This document shows positions 21,746-34,221 of a DNA stretch of 64,000 nt, one piece after another. Source of the stretch: Avena insularis (Eukaryota > Streptophyta > Magnoliopsida > Poales > Poaceae); assembly GCA_023614405.1 (NCBI GenBank), contig CM042685.1:186158257-186222256 (forward strand). The letters run 5' to 3'. The translations under genes were made by a program, and so were the position numbers. The notes below the pieces were generated by a model. That model had not been told where the DNA came from. It worked only from the letters and a program-made list of their open reading frames with translations, and searched no databases. Positions within the stretch are counted from its first letter, which is position 1. Each line of letters opens with the position of its first letter.

Positions 21746-23431
21746 TGAAGGGAATATGCCCGAGAGGCAATAATAAAGTGGTTATTATCGTATTCCTTGT
21801 TTATGATAAATGTTTATTTTGCATGCTATAATTGTATTAATACGGAAACGTTAATACATGTGTGTTTAATAAACAAATAGAAAGTTCCTAGTTATGCCTC
21901 TCTTATAAACTAGCTCGTTGATTAACAAGATGATCAAAGTTTCCTGATCATGGACATTGGATGTTGTTAATAACGAGGTCACAACATTAGTGTAATGATG
22001 TGATGAACATTCATCCGAAGTATAGCATTACGATCAAAGTCATTGAGTTTATATTGCTATAACAACTTACGAAGTGATCCTAATCCTTAGATAATGAGAT
22101 CATGTCTATCACTAACACCGGAAGAGTTTCTCGATGACATCAAACGTCACACCGTAACTGGGTGATTATAAAGATGGCTTCAGAACTAATAAAGTGTTAT
22201 GTTGAGACTCATGGAGCAAGAGTGGAATTTGTTCATCCCGATGACGGATAGATATACTCTGGGCCCTCTCAGTGATATCACATTGATTAGCTTGCAATCA
22301 AGTGATTTGATCACTAGAATGTTATATCACGGGAACAAGAAAAGAGTGCATGTCAGTAATGAGATCAAACTAGGTATGGAGATACCGATGATCGAATCTC
22401 GGACATGTAATATATCGCGAAACAAAAGGATTAAGATACTAGCGTAAAAGGTTCCGACGATCACAAGAAAGTCATCGTTGAATGTGTGGGAGTCAGTATG
22501 GGTCTCCAGATCCCGCTTCTGATTATTGATCCGAGAGGGGTCTCGATCATGTCTGCATTATTCGCGAACCATAGGGTGACACACTTAAGATACACCGACA
22601 TCCATTTGGAGCAAAAGTTTCATGCCGAAAAGAATAACAAGCGCAGGAATTTATTTCACTAGATACCGAAACGGGTTTTCGGGTGAAATTGCAGAAAGTG
22701 TTTCTGCATGTGAAATGAAATACTAGCAAGGGGTTATATGCAAATGTTTGTAATTAAAGTAATTGACAAAATTCTGAATAAATAAAAGGAGTTTTATTTA
22801 ATGAGAGCTTTCATTAAATTTGGTGGAAATTTAATGGGAATTTGAGTGGGTTTTTGAGTGGAGGGAATTGAAAGGCATTTGAGTGAGTGGAGTGTCCACC
22901 CACATGAATGTGGAAGAGGTGGGGGCAGCCCCATGGCTGGGCGCATGGCCCCTTGGGTTGCCCCCCTCTCCCTATAAAAGGAGCCCCCCTCCCTCTCTCT
23001 CACTCACACCTCCTCGCGAAGGATCTCTCTCCCTCCTTTAGAATTCCCCATGGTCTCGGATCAGCGAGATACATGTTCCCGGTGGCTTTTTCTGGAAGGA
23101 TTTGTTGCTTCCGCTGCTTCGCTGGAGCAAGGGCGCGGAGGTTTTCGGGGTACCCGTATGTGTGTGCGATCACGGATGCACCACTGCTTTGAGGTGCTGG
23201 ACTTGATCGTGCTGGACCGGCTGGACCAGATGGACTTCATCACGATCTTGAGATCGGCAAGCGTTCGTCTACATCATCCACGAGTACAATCTCGTTAACG
23301 CTATTTGGTCTTCGAGGGTATGTATTCTATGGATGTATATCCACCTGTTGCTTGTATCTAGTAGATAGATCTTGGTACTTAGATGTTCCCATCGTAGGAA
23401 ATTTTTTGTTTTCTATGCTACGAACCCTACG
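21746..23431 (+). repeat. 5' LTR of the Copia element, 1686 bp
   Basis: TGAAGGGAATATGCCC...CCCTACG; the last base is G where the 3' LTR has A. TATA box TATAAAAG at 22973-22980. Compared by eye, it differs from the 3' LTR at roughly 35-40 positions plus a small indel near 22945. Confidence 0.9.
22972..22980 (+). promoter_or_regulatory. TATA box of Copia 5' LTR
   Basis: CTATAAAAG after a C-rich stretch; the equivalent in the 3' LTR is at 29560-29568. Confidence 0.65.
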
Positions 23432-23432
23432 G

Positions 23433-23445
23433 TGGTATCAGAGCC
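23433..23445 (+). other. primer-binding site of Copia (initiator tRNA-Met)
   Basis: TGGTATCAGAGCC one base after the 5' LTR. Confidence 0.9.
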
Positions 23446-25640
23446 AGATCTATGCGTATATGCTTTGCACGGGTAGTACACATATGAGTATGTGGGCGAT
23501 GATGATCATTTTATTGCTTCTTAGTTGTACTTTGGATATTGGTGGCATAGTGGGATGAAGCGGCCCGGACAAACTTTACATGTCCTCGCACATGAGACAT
23601 GTTCCATGCTTGACATGCAACTAGTTTGCATAAGTGGCTAGCGGGTGTCTGTCTCTCCTACTATAGTCAATATCTAATTTGCAACGAGTTGTCAACAATT
23701 TGGTTATCCTCATTGTGGTTCATGTTCCTAGGTAAGAATGGTTCTATCTTCGAAAGCCCTAAGCCACGTAAAATTTGCAATGGATAAATTAGAGGCGTCT
23801 AGTTTAGATTGTTGCTGGGCTAGTGTTATGATATGGTGATGTTGTAAGTAAAAATATGAGATGATACTCTTACAACACACATAGCGTGTAAGTTCCATAG
23901 ACCTTGGCCTTACACATAAAGGTATGATAGAGATCATACCACGGTGCACATGATGGAGATCATATGCGGGAACCATATCATTTCACTTATTAACATGTGA
24001 TGTTTGATTGCATCTTATATTGCTTGTTTGGCATTTTATTAGCATAATAAGATGATCCCTCATTTAGATATCAAGATAAAAATGTGTTCTTCCTTAAGTA
24101 TGCACCGACAATGTTTCGTCGCTTCAAGGCATCACGTGATGATCGGGTGTACTTGAATCCACGAGCATATCTCGGGTGTAAGACAGTTACACACGCGAAT
24201 ATTAAGGTTCTTACTTGGCGAGCCTAGCATGTACAGACATGGTCTCGGAACACGGACCGAAAGGTTAATCATGAGTCATATGTTTTGATATGATGACCAT
24301 ATGGATGCTCGCTTTTGAAGCTACACCGACTCACGTGATGATCGGACTTGGTGTAGTGGATTTGGTTCATGTAATCATCAAAAAGACACGAGGGATGTCG
24401 TTTTTGAGTGGGAGTTCATTTCTAATTTGGATTAGTAGAACTCAATTTATCATAAATTTAATCAAAGTGAATTTGCATAATTTGTTGTAGTCATTGGCAT
24501 TCGTTCACCACCTTATGCATAGTTGTAATTGAGATAATAGAACTATAGAATTCTGGATATATACTTTACGAACTGGTATCGTATTGTGTTGAGTGTCAAT
24601 CTAAAGTTTAAAGTCCTATTGCAAACTTTCAGCAAAATTCTATTTTCTCCGTGAAATTTAATAATTGGTATTAATCGAGAGTAACAATTCCAGTGTTAGT
24701 ATCTTAAGTATCATGTTTTCCTCCATGATTCTTGATTTAAATATCAAGATTATCTAGGAGCTGAAAGAATTGTTTCAGAAACCATCATGTGTGGCAGATA
24801 TAACGATATCTAAAACAATGTTTTGGTTGCAATATGATAGAGTATAATATATGTTCTCATATTGCATGAGAATTTACGAAGGTTGGAGATGCTAGACATC
24901 CTAATCATCCAAAAGGGTTTTGGAAAGTAATGTTATACTCACAATTCGCCTTTATAAGCTAAAGTAGCTTGATCATGAAAGTCGTCATGATAAGGGTGAA
25001 TGGAATATGTATGTAAAGTGTTTACTACACTAAAAGATTACTAAATAATGGATTTTGAAAGAATACCGATCATTTTGATGATGGTGATCTACTTCAAAGT
25101 GCAAGTCCAAAGGTATTATTATTTGAATATACACGCTTTGGACTATGTGTCATGTATATGGCGCCACTTTTGATGTTGATAGATTCTTTTAAAAAGGAAA
25201 AGGAAATGCTGAAAGATAATCTATAAAATATATTTGGCAGAAAAGAAAAGATTGGAAATATCCAATTTAGGTATATAGATGATATACATGTTATGGTTGT
25301 ATTCTTTGCTTGTTAAACAATGTGGTTCTTGGGTATTGTATACCGAATTGGTTGGTATGAAATTTCATACGGAACGACGCAATTCATGAACCACAATGGC
25401 CTAAGTAACTAGCAAGAGAATATGTGATGATGTTCATCGAAAACAAACAAACCGTTGTTTGTATTTCTCGTTGACATCAAAGCTTGACTTCAAGATTTGT
25501 TTTAATAATTGTTATTTAAATCAGGTATTATGAGAACAAAGGTTGTTCAAATAATTACCATATTCCATATAATATGGATGATTTACAAATCTAGTTGGAG
25601 AAATCACATCCATAAAACCTAATGCTAAAATGTCGCAAGA
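23446..25640 (+). other. Copia leader and former gag region
   Basis: Lies between primer site and integrase remnant, where leader and gag belong. I find no readable gag or zinc knuckle. AT-rich with dense stops in all frames. Confidence 0.5.
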
Positions 25641-25999
25641 CAAATGATTGAAAGATCACTTACAAAGTGACATCACCGTTTAAATTATATTGGAAAGAAA
25701 ACATGAAGAATCTCCATATTCATGGATTTTTGGAGTCTTTGATTTGATCAAGTGACGCTTGTGAGACTTTCCACGTGATAATTAAAACTTCGTTCAAAGG
25801 CCAAAGAAGAACGATCGACTAAATTATTGGAATTTATACATATCGATGTATGTAGTCCATTATGTATAGTCGTAAGCGATGGATTTCAACTTCATATGCT
25901 TTCTCCGGAAATTTGAGTGAATGTTCACTTAATGAGAAAGAAGTATGAAATATTTGAAAATGTTTCAAAGACTTTCAAGATGAAGTGCAAAATCATTGT

Positions 26000-26119
26000 A
26001 ATAAGAAAATAAATGGTTTATGATTTTATCATAAGGAATTTGTTTGAGTTACAAGTGTAACAAGAAAATAAATGAATTATGATTTTATCATAAAGGGATT
26101 TATTTGAGTTACAAGTTTA
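26000..26119 (+). repeat. tandem duplication, about 60-bp unit, two copies
   Basis: The segment AAGAAAATAAATG...TTGAGTTACAAG occurs twice in a row (about 26001-26058 and 26059-26119) with a few differences, inside the decayed integrase region. Confidence 0.7.
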
Positions 26120-27550
26120 GCAAAACACCTAGATTTACATCTCCCGAAACACCATAGGAATATGGAATGTTTGAGATTTGTAATGAAACCTTGTTTGACA
26201 TGGTTGGATCAAAGGTGTTATTTATAAAACTTCCATTATGTTTTAGAAGATTAAAGCTTTAGAGACTTCCGCTTTTACACTGAAAAGAGCTCCATCTTGA
26301 TCCGTTGAAATGACACCATGGAAGTTATGGTTTGGGGTAAAACCCAAGTTGTCATTTCTTAAATTTTGGTATGCTAAACATAAGTAAGATGTTTACAACC
26401 AAAGTCGGATGAGCATGTCTTTGTAGGTTATTTCGAATAACAATTGGTTATTCCTCCATAACACCCAGGACAAAAGGGTTTGTCACTTGAAATGTGAAGT
26501 TTCTTGAAGAAGGAATTTTTCATAAAAGTTAAGTGGGAGGACAATAGAACTTTGATAAGGTTAACGAACCTTAGCTAAATGTGCTGAGTTGCGCAGCGCC
26601 GGAAATCGTTCCGAAGGCTGCCATAATGCTCATAGCTTATGTGCCTCAAAGGTTGCGGTCACGGAGGTCTAAGTTCTTATTGAACCAAGTCGTTCGAATA
26701 AACAATCAAATACTAAGATTTGAGAGTAAATCATTATTGTTTGACAATGATGAACCGACTATATGCAAAGAAGCGATGATGGGCCCTGACTCCATCAAAT
26801 GGCTTGAAGCCATAAAATCCGTGATAGTTCCATAAATGAGAAATCAAGTTTTGAACTTGGAAGACCCTCCGGAAAGGTGTAAAAACCTATCGGCCGTATT
26901 TGGATCTATAAAGAAACAGACATGGATGTTTCACATCTATGAAATAGTCGACATGTCGTAAAGTATTTTACGACAATGTTCAAGGAGTTGACTATGACAA
27001 GATTTGATCTTTCATAGCGATATTTAGTCTGGACGGATTAAAGTAGCAACCACTACATATAATTTGTTATATGGTAGATGAATAAACAAAACAAAGTTCT
27101 TCTAATAGAATGGTTACCTAGGACGTGTACATGACACGATCCAAAGGGTTTTGTTAATTCAAAGGATGCTAAAAAGGGCATGCAAACTTCAATGGTTGAA
27201 GTAAGCATCGCGGAGTTGGAATCTTCACCGTGATGAAAAGAGTTTTCATCAAGAGACGATGAAGATGCTTGCATTTGCAAGAAATTAAGTGGGAGCGCTG
27301 AGACATATTTCTAATACATTATGTGGAGGACATCTTGTTGATTAGAAATGATGTAATTTTTATTGACAAAGGTTAAGAATTTCATTTCGATGAAAGACTT
27401 AGGCAAAACCCGAATATTTAGCATGAATGTCTATAGTGGATAGACTGTGACGCTAATAAGGTTGTGCCAAATGTACATATATGAGATATTGAAGGAGTTC
27501 AATATAGAAACAACAAGAAACTGTTCTTGTCGCATGGAAAAGAATTGAAT

Positions 27551-27620
27551 CAAGATTCAAGTGTATCGACACTTGATAAGTGAAACAAGATTCAAGTGCT
27601 TTGACACTTGATGAGTGAAA
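27551..27620 (+). repeat. tandem duplication, 35-bp unit, two copies
   Basis: CAAGATTCAAGTG...GAGTGAAA/AAGTGAAA twice in direct succession (27551-27585, 27586-27620) in the decayed RT/RNase H region. Confidence 0.8.
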
Positions 27621-28341
27621 TTACGAGAATCTTTTGATCAATCATACCATGATATGTACACATCCAGATATGTCCTATGCTCTAAGTGTTATGAGCATAT
27701 ACCAGAATGAATCATAAAATGATCATTGGACGATAGTAAGGATATTCTTATGATCTTTTGGAAGAACTAAGAATATATTTGTGTAGAGGTGACAAACAAT
27801 TACAAATAGTTCATTGTAAAGCGTTACATTGATACTAGTTTTGTCACAAGATACAAACTAAGTTTATCTCAATTTAAACTATGGGTGGCATAATGAAATG
27901 GAAAGAAAGTTTCCATGATGGATTTGGATGAATTCCAAAGTTAATACATTGTGACGAATACTACAACAAAAAAGGCTAAGTATATGACTTCTATAGTAGC
28001 AGCAAAGGAGGGAATTTGTGTCAAGAAGTTTGTTAAAAAACTAAGGTGTGGTTCGCAACGGGCTAACACTAAAGATATATTGTATGACAATAGTATCTAC
28101 ATGATTTAACCCCAAGGAACTAAAGGTCTCACCGAAAGACCAAATTTATACAATGCCATCTCATTGGAGAATGAGTGATGCGTGAAGATGCAAAGACATG
28201 CAAATACACACGGACCTGAAGAGTCAGATCCGTAGATTATGTTAACCACTTGCAATTGCGTATATGGAACACCAGAAAGCCATAGGTGTTCAATACCAAA
28301 GTTTTCAAACTAGATTATTGTCTCTAGTGCAAGTGGGAGAC

Positions 28342-30019
28342 TGAAGGGAATATGCCCGAGAGGCAATAATAAAGTGGTTATTATCGTATTCCTTGTTTAT
28401 GATAAATGTTTATTTTGCATGCTATAATTGTATTAATACGGAAACGTTAATACATGTGTGTTTAATAAACAAATAGAAAGTTCCTAGTTATGCCTCTCTT
28501 ATAAACTAGCTCGTTGATTGACAAGATGATCAAAGTTTCCTGATCATGGACATTGGATGTTGTTAATAACGAGGTCACAACATTAGTGTAATGATGTGAT
28601 GAACATTCATCCAAAGTATAGCATTACGATCAAAGTCATTGAGTTTATATTTCTATAACAACTTACGAAGTGATACTAATCCTTAGACAATGAGATCATG
28701 TCTATCACTAACACCGGAAGAGTTTCTCGATGACATCAAACGTCACACCGTAACTGGGTGATTATAAAGATGGCTTCATAACTACTAAAGTGTTATGTTG
28801 AGACTCATGGATCAAGAGTGGAATTTGTTCATCCCGATGATGGATAGATATACTCTAGGCCCTCTCGGTGATATCACATTGATTAGCTTGCAAGCAAGTG
28901 ATTTGATCACTAGAATGTTATATCACGGGAATGAGAAAAGAGTGCATGTCAGTAACGAGATCAAACTAGGTATGGAGATACCGATGATCGAATCTCGGAC
29001 ATGTAATATATCGCGAAACAAAAGGATTAAGATACTAGCGTAAAAGGTTCCGACGATCACAAGAAAGTCATCGTTGAATGTGTGGGAGTCAGTATGGGTC
29101 TCCAGATCCCGCTTCTGATTATTGATCCGAGAGGGGTCTCGATCATGTCTGCATTATTCGCGAACCGTAGGGTGACACACTTAAGAGACACCAACATCCA
29201 TTTGGAGCAAAAGTTTCATGCCGAAAAGAATAACAAGCGCAGGAATTTATTTCACTAGATACCGAAACGGGTTTTCGGGTGAAATTGCAGAAAGTGTTTC
29301 TGCATGTGAAATAAAATACTATCAAGGGGTTATATGTGAATGTTTGTCATTAAAGTAATTGACAAAATTCTGAATAAATAAAAGGAGTTTTATTTAATGA
29401 GAGCTTGCATTAAATTTGGTGAAAATTGAATGGGAATTTGAGTGGGTTTTTGAGTGGAGGGAATTGAAAGGCATTTGAGTGAGTGGAGTGTCCACCCACA
29501 TGAATGTGGAAGAGGTGGGGGCAGCCCCATGGCTGGGCGCATGGGTGCCCCCCCTCTCCCTATAAAAGGAGCCCCCCTCCCTCTCTCTCACTCACACCTC
29601 CTCGCGAAGGATCTCTCTCCCCCCTTTAGAATTCCCCATGGTCTCGGATCAGCGAGATACATGTTCCCGGTGGCTTTTTCTGGAAGGATTTGTTGCTTCC
29701 GCTGCTTCGCTGGAGCGAGGGCATGGAGGTTGTCGGGGTACCCGTATGTGTGTGCGATCACGGATGCACCACTGCTTTGAGGTGCTGGACTTGATCGTGC
29801 TGGACCGGCTGGACCAGATGGACTTCATCACGATCTTGAGATTGGCAAGCGTTCGTCTACATCATCCACGAGTACAATCTCGTTAACGCTATTCGGTCTT
29901 CGAGGGTATGTATTCTATGGATGTATATCCACCCGTTGCTTGTATCTAGTAGATAGATCTTGGTACTTAGATGTTCCCATCGTAGGAATTTTTTTGTTTT
30001 CTATGCTGCAAACCCTACA
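28342..30019 (+). repeat. 3' LTR of the Copia element, 1678 bp
   Basis: TGAAGGGAATATGCCC...CCCTACA, followed by TSD TCTTA. Preceded by purine tract AAGTGGGAGA at 28331-28340. Confidence 0.9.
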
Positions 30020-31220
30020 TCTTATGTCCCCAACACACCCAATACACTTGTCAGGTGTATAGGTGCACTAGTTCGGCGAAGAGATAGTGAAATACAAGTA
30101 ATATGGATGATTATAAATGGTAATTGCAATCTGAAATAAAGATGGCAGCAAGCAAACATGTAGCAGGACTGATTGTAAACGGTGTTTCAATGCTTAGAAA
30201 CAAGGCCTAGGGATCATACTTTCACTAGTGGACACTCTCATATAAATATCTTTTCTTCATTATGCTACTATGAACTACTCTTCGGTTGGACAATGTAGGG
30301 CTATAACGGCACGCCTCAAAATTCGCATTCCTCATCTAGATAACCCCATTGTCACCTCGAGTGCTAGATGGTTCCAATAAGCATCACAAACTCATAGATA
30401 CATCCAACTCAAACTATAGCTCATGATAAGTATTTCTGTAATCTTAGCCTAAGTGCCACACGGTGTGCACACTGTCAACTTCACACACGTGGGGACAAGC
30501 AGAGATTAATTAAAGCACTTGAGTAGCAGATTAGATCTACTTGATTACAAATCTTATGATCACAATAAGATCACGCATAAAGAGAGAGAGATGAACACAT
30601 AGCTACCGGTAGAGCCCTTAGCCTCGAGGGAGAACTACTCCCTCCTCATCATGGGAGTCAGCAAAGGCGATGGAGATGGCGGTGGAGTTGATGGAGATGG
30701 CTCCGGGGGCAATTCCCTGTCCCTGTAGGGTGCCAGAACAGAGACTTCTGTCCCCCCGAATCTCCTCTTCGGTGGCGGCGGCGCTGCGGAACTTTTTGTG
30801 GAGATCTGATCTGCGTAGGGTTTATGTCTCGGGGAGACGTATATATAGGCGAAAGGGCAAGGTTGGTGGAGCCTCGAGGGGCCCACACCATGGGCTGGCG
30901 CGGCCAAGGGTGGGCTCGTGCCACCCTATGGTGTGGCCGCCTCGTGGCTCCCCTTCGTCTCTCCTTCGGGCTCCGTGTTGCGTCTAGAAAAATAGGCACT
31001 TTGGCTTTTGTTTCGTACAATTCCGGGAATATTTCCTTACTAGCTTTTATGAAATAAAAAATGGCAGAAAACAGGCAACTGGCACTGTGTCATCTTGTCA
31101 ATAGGTTAGTTTCAGAAAATGTATAAAGTACCTCAAAGTGTAGACAAAACATAAGAAAGTTGATACAAAACAAGCATGGAGCATCAAAAATTATAGATAC
31201 ATTTGTGACGTATCAGGTAC

Positions 31221-33439
31221 CTATTAAGGAAATCCCTGTTTTAAAGAAAGTAGTTGATGTTGATGCTTCTTCATTTGAAAATTATAGATTCGTGCTTTCT
31301 GTGTCTAGCTGAAAGGCGTTAAAGAAAAGCACTCTTGGGAGATAACCCAATTTTTATTTAAGTAAGTTTTTATTTTGTTGAGTCTTGGAAGTTATTGTCT
31401 CTGTAATAACCTCTACTTATCCTTTGTGTTTGGTTTTTTTCCAAGAATAACCTCTAAAGAGAGGGAAGTAAGATTTGGGGAAGTTGCTGTCCCGAAACAG
31501 ATTTCTATGCTTTAGTGTAAAAAATCGTGAAAAATCCCAGGACATCGGATTGAGCTGAAATTTTTTGTGTGCATGCCCCTGGCATTTACCCAACTTCTTT
31601 TAGTTTTGCACTTTTCTATTTGAGCAACATAAGATTTTTGAAAAAATCGGTCTTTATCTTTAGGTCTATTTTGACAGATTTCTGCCATTATGTGCATTTG
31701 CCTTTTAATCAGTTTCTTTTTGAGTTCTCTTTGATCACTTGAGCTTTTAAAATGAATTGCTACAGTATCTTATGTTTTAATGGATGATTTACTTGAGTTG
31801 AAACTGAACCCAAAGGTTTAGTATCTTGAATACACTAATGTTGCTAATGAAGATTGTGTGAAGTTTTGTATGAAGGAAGTTTTCAACTATAGGGAAAGAA
31901 TGATGTGATGAGATGAAGTACTGACAAAAGCTCAAACTTGGGGATGCCACCCGTGTCACACCAAGAAATATTCAAGAGGTACAAGCGTCAAAGCTTGGGG
32001 ATGCCCAGGGCATCCCCTTCTTCATCAATAAAAATCTCAGGTCTTCTTTCAAGACACTTTATTTTAATTGCTTTATGCGCTATATGTTGTTCTTGGAGCG
32101 TCTTTGTTTTTGTTTTTAGTTTTATTTTGTTATGTTTGCTATAATAAATTGGTTGGACCCCAGTACACTTCTTTTGGAGAAGTCACACCCCATTCTTCAT
32201 TGTGTAGAACACTCTAGTTTTCACTCTTATTGTTTTGTGAGTGTTCTCTTTTGCTAGCACTGCGTTTAGCTTTAGTATGCTTCTTCTTTTTGCTTAGAAC
32301 TTTTTAGTTATTCTTTGTAGTTAGGTGATACAAGCTCTCTGATCTTTATTGATTATTATCTTTGTGAGTTGTTTCAAATAAGTCGATTGGTGTTGGAAAA
32401 AAGTAGAATGTTTCATGCTTATGGTGGTACAAAAGGAAGCTTGTTTTGACTGTGACTTAGACTTTATTATGTCATGTTAGATATTGCTTTGACCATATTC
32501 TTAGTGATTATTATGGTAGCATGACTTGTTTCAAACAATTGAGATTTCTTAATGTGGCATGAAAGAATCATGCGTTGTTTTAGTATACAAAAGCATAATA
32601 TTGTGGTATTCTCCTTTGATGCTTTATTTGGGTTGACTTGGCACATGCTTACACCATGTTATGACTATGAACCAGTCACCTTAGCCTCTATGATTATTTA
32701 GTTTTTGACTTGTGATATCACTTTATGCTTTAATTAATAATGTTTTGTCGCTATGCATGATTATGGCCATTATCGCTCTCTTAGTTGGTTGCTCCTAGTC
32801 TTTTGCTAGCCTCCACCTGTACCGAGTATGAGATCTACTCGTGCATCCAAATCCCAAGAAACCAAGTTATTCCAAAGAGTCCACTATAAATTCCTATGCA
32901 TGGTGTGTACACCATTCCAAGTATATTCATGTGTTTATTTATTTTCCAAATTAAATTTTTGTTATGTGAAGATTAGTGATTAAAGCTCTCACAAACTTGA
33001 AGGCACATTTTATTTCTATCACTTAACAAACTTGAACTATTGTGACTATATTATGATGCTTATATGCTTGCAAGTTATAAGTTGGGAATTAGCAGAACCA
33101 TGCTATCATGGGGAACGCTTTCAACATTACACTTATTCTATTTACTTAATATCATGTTCTTTTGTTTATGGATCCCAGCGGCGTGAAAATCGGAGCTTGT
33201 AATTTCATGGAGTATGTATATGTGTTAGAGAAATGCCTGGGCGGCTAGCCTAAGCCATGCCTAATCATGGTGGAAACTTACAGTGAAACCATAGTGGCAT
33301 TCTATGAAGCATCCTCAATAAAAACCTATGCAAATAGCAAGTAAAAAGATCGCTGAGATGCTCACTGTCTGTTTCCTTGTCATTTTTATATGGGATAGCT
33401 CTTGTGTCATGGGGCAAGGGGTACCCCATTGGTGGTTCT
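31221..33439 (+). other. 3' non-coding block of A, first part
   Basis: Starts by finishing the gag frame, then carries GGCGTTAAAGAAAAGCACTC followed by GGGAGATAACCC, a conserved post-coding motif of this group. An internal copy of the polypurine tract sits at 31991-32005, inside a 9-bp-arm hairpin (31997-32017). A segment at about 33040-33190 (TTAGCAGAACCATG...ATCATGTTCTTTTG) is also found in D, F and G. No credible ORF. Ends at the TSD of D. Confidence 0.65.
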
Positions 33440-34221
33440 TGATACCTCGAAAACGTATCTATAATTTTTGATGTTCCATGCTTGTTTAGTATCTATTTTG
33501 ATTTGCTTTTTCCACACTTTGAGGTGCTTTTCATATGTTTTTAGGTACTAACCTATTAACAAGTTGCCACAGTGCCAGTTGCCTGTTTTCTGCTGTTTTT
33601 GGTTCGAGAAAAGCTAGTAAGAAAATATTCTCGGAATTGTACAGGACAAAAGCCAAAGTCAATATTTCACCGAGGAGAACACGGAGTCTAGAGGAGAGAC
33701 GGAGGGGCGCCACAGGGCGGCTGCCCCCCCCCCCCCCCAGGCGCGGTCTAGGGTAGGCATGCGCCTAGACAGGGTGTGGGCCCCCTGGCCGCCTCCCAGC
33801 CTTGCCTCTTTGCCTATAAGAAGCCCCCGATGCCTAAACCCTAAGCACTCGATCAATATTCCACGAAACCGTCTGTAGCCGCCGCCACCATCGTCCCTAG
33901 ATCGGGGATCCAAGCTCTTTCCGCACCTACGGGAGAGATCATCCCGGAGGCCTTCTTCTTCATCATGCCAGCCTCCGGTATGAAGTGTGATTATTTCCAC
34001 CTTGGACTACGGGTTCATGTAGTAGCTAGATGGTTGTATCTCCTCCTTGTGCTTTCATGTCTAGATCTTGTGAGCTCCGTTCATGATCAAGATCTCATCT
34101 ATTTGTAATCATGCATGTTGTGTTTGTGGTGATCCGATGGATATTGAGATTACTATGTCAGATTGATTAATGGTTTTGTCTATTTCATTCTATCATGTCT
34201 GTGTTTGGGATCTTGCATGCT
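33440..34221 (+). repeat. 5' LTR of D, left part
   Basis: TGATACCTCGAAAACG... up to ...GCATGCT, where F is inserted. Contains a 16-base C run near 33724-33739 and a TATA box CCTATAAGAA (33823-33832). Continues at 53301. Confidence 0.85.

Larger units (their letters stand above)
25641..28160 (+). pseudogene. pol: Copia pol remnant (integrase, RT, RNase H)
   Basis: Recognisable islands in order. Integrase: near 25795-25990, a run reading RRTID/ELLEFIH-like text in shifting frames. RT start: 26740-26835, DNDEPTICKEAMMGPDSIKW. RT active-site area: near 27322-27350, with the YVDDILL equivalent eroded to WRTSC. Connection/RNase H: PDMSYALSVMSIYQ near 27666-27707 and TTKKAKYMTS with VAAKEG near 27963-28010. 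Every island is cut by stops and frameshifts, and two small tandem duplications (26000-26119, 27551-27620) occur within it. No part can encode an active enzyme. Confidence 0.75.
21746..30019 (+). mobile_element. Ty1/Copia element, complete structure, coding region ruined
   Basis: Two LTRs (21746-23431, 28342-30019), Met-type primer site, purine-rich tract AAGTGGGAGA just before the 3' LTR, and a perfect 5-bp TSD TCTTA (21741-21745, 30020-30024). Total 8274 bp. Domain order along the internal region (GAG-pre-integrase/integrase, then RT, then RNase H) is that of Copia. The longest ORF inside is under 90 codons, so the element encodes nothing functional. Confidence 0.9.
21567..31215 (-). repeat. 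solo LTR C (Athila-like), about 1370 bp, split by Copia
   Basis: Plus strand TGATGTCTACACACG (21567-21745) continues at 30025-31215 to TGACGTATCA. TSD GGTAC on both sides (21562-21566, 31216-31220). The Copia element 21746-30019 with TSD TCTTA sits inside. No internal region, so a solo LTR. A TATA-like CGTATATATAGG lies near 30837-30848 (minus-strand promoter). Confidence 0.85.

Noticed and set aside
22199..29886. Paired ORFs such as 22199-22447 and 28795-29043, or 23050-23298 and 29638-29886
   Set aside because: Located in the two Copia LTRs; similarity reflects LTR identity, not a duplicated gene.
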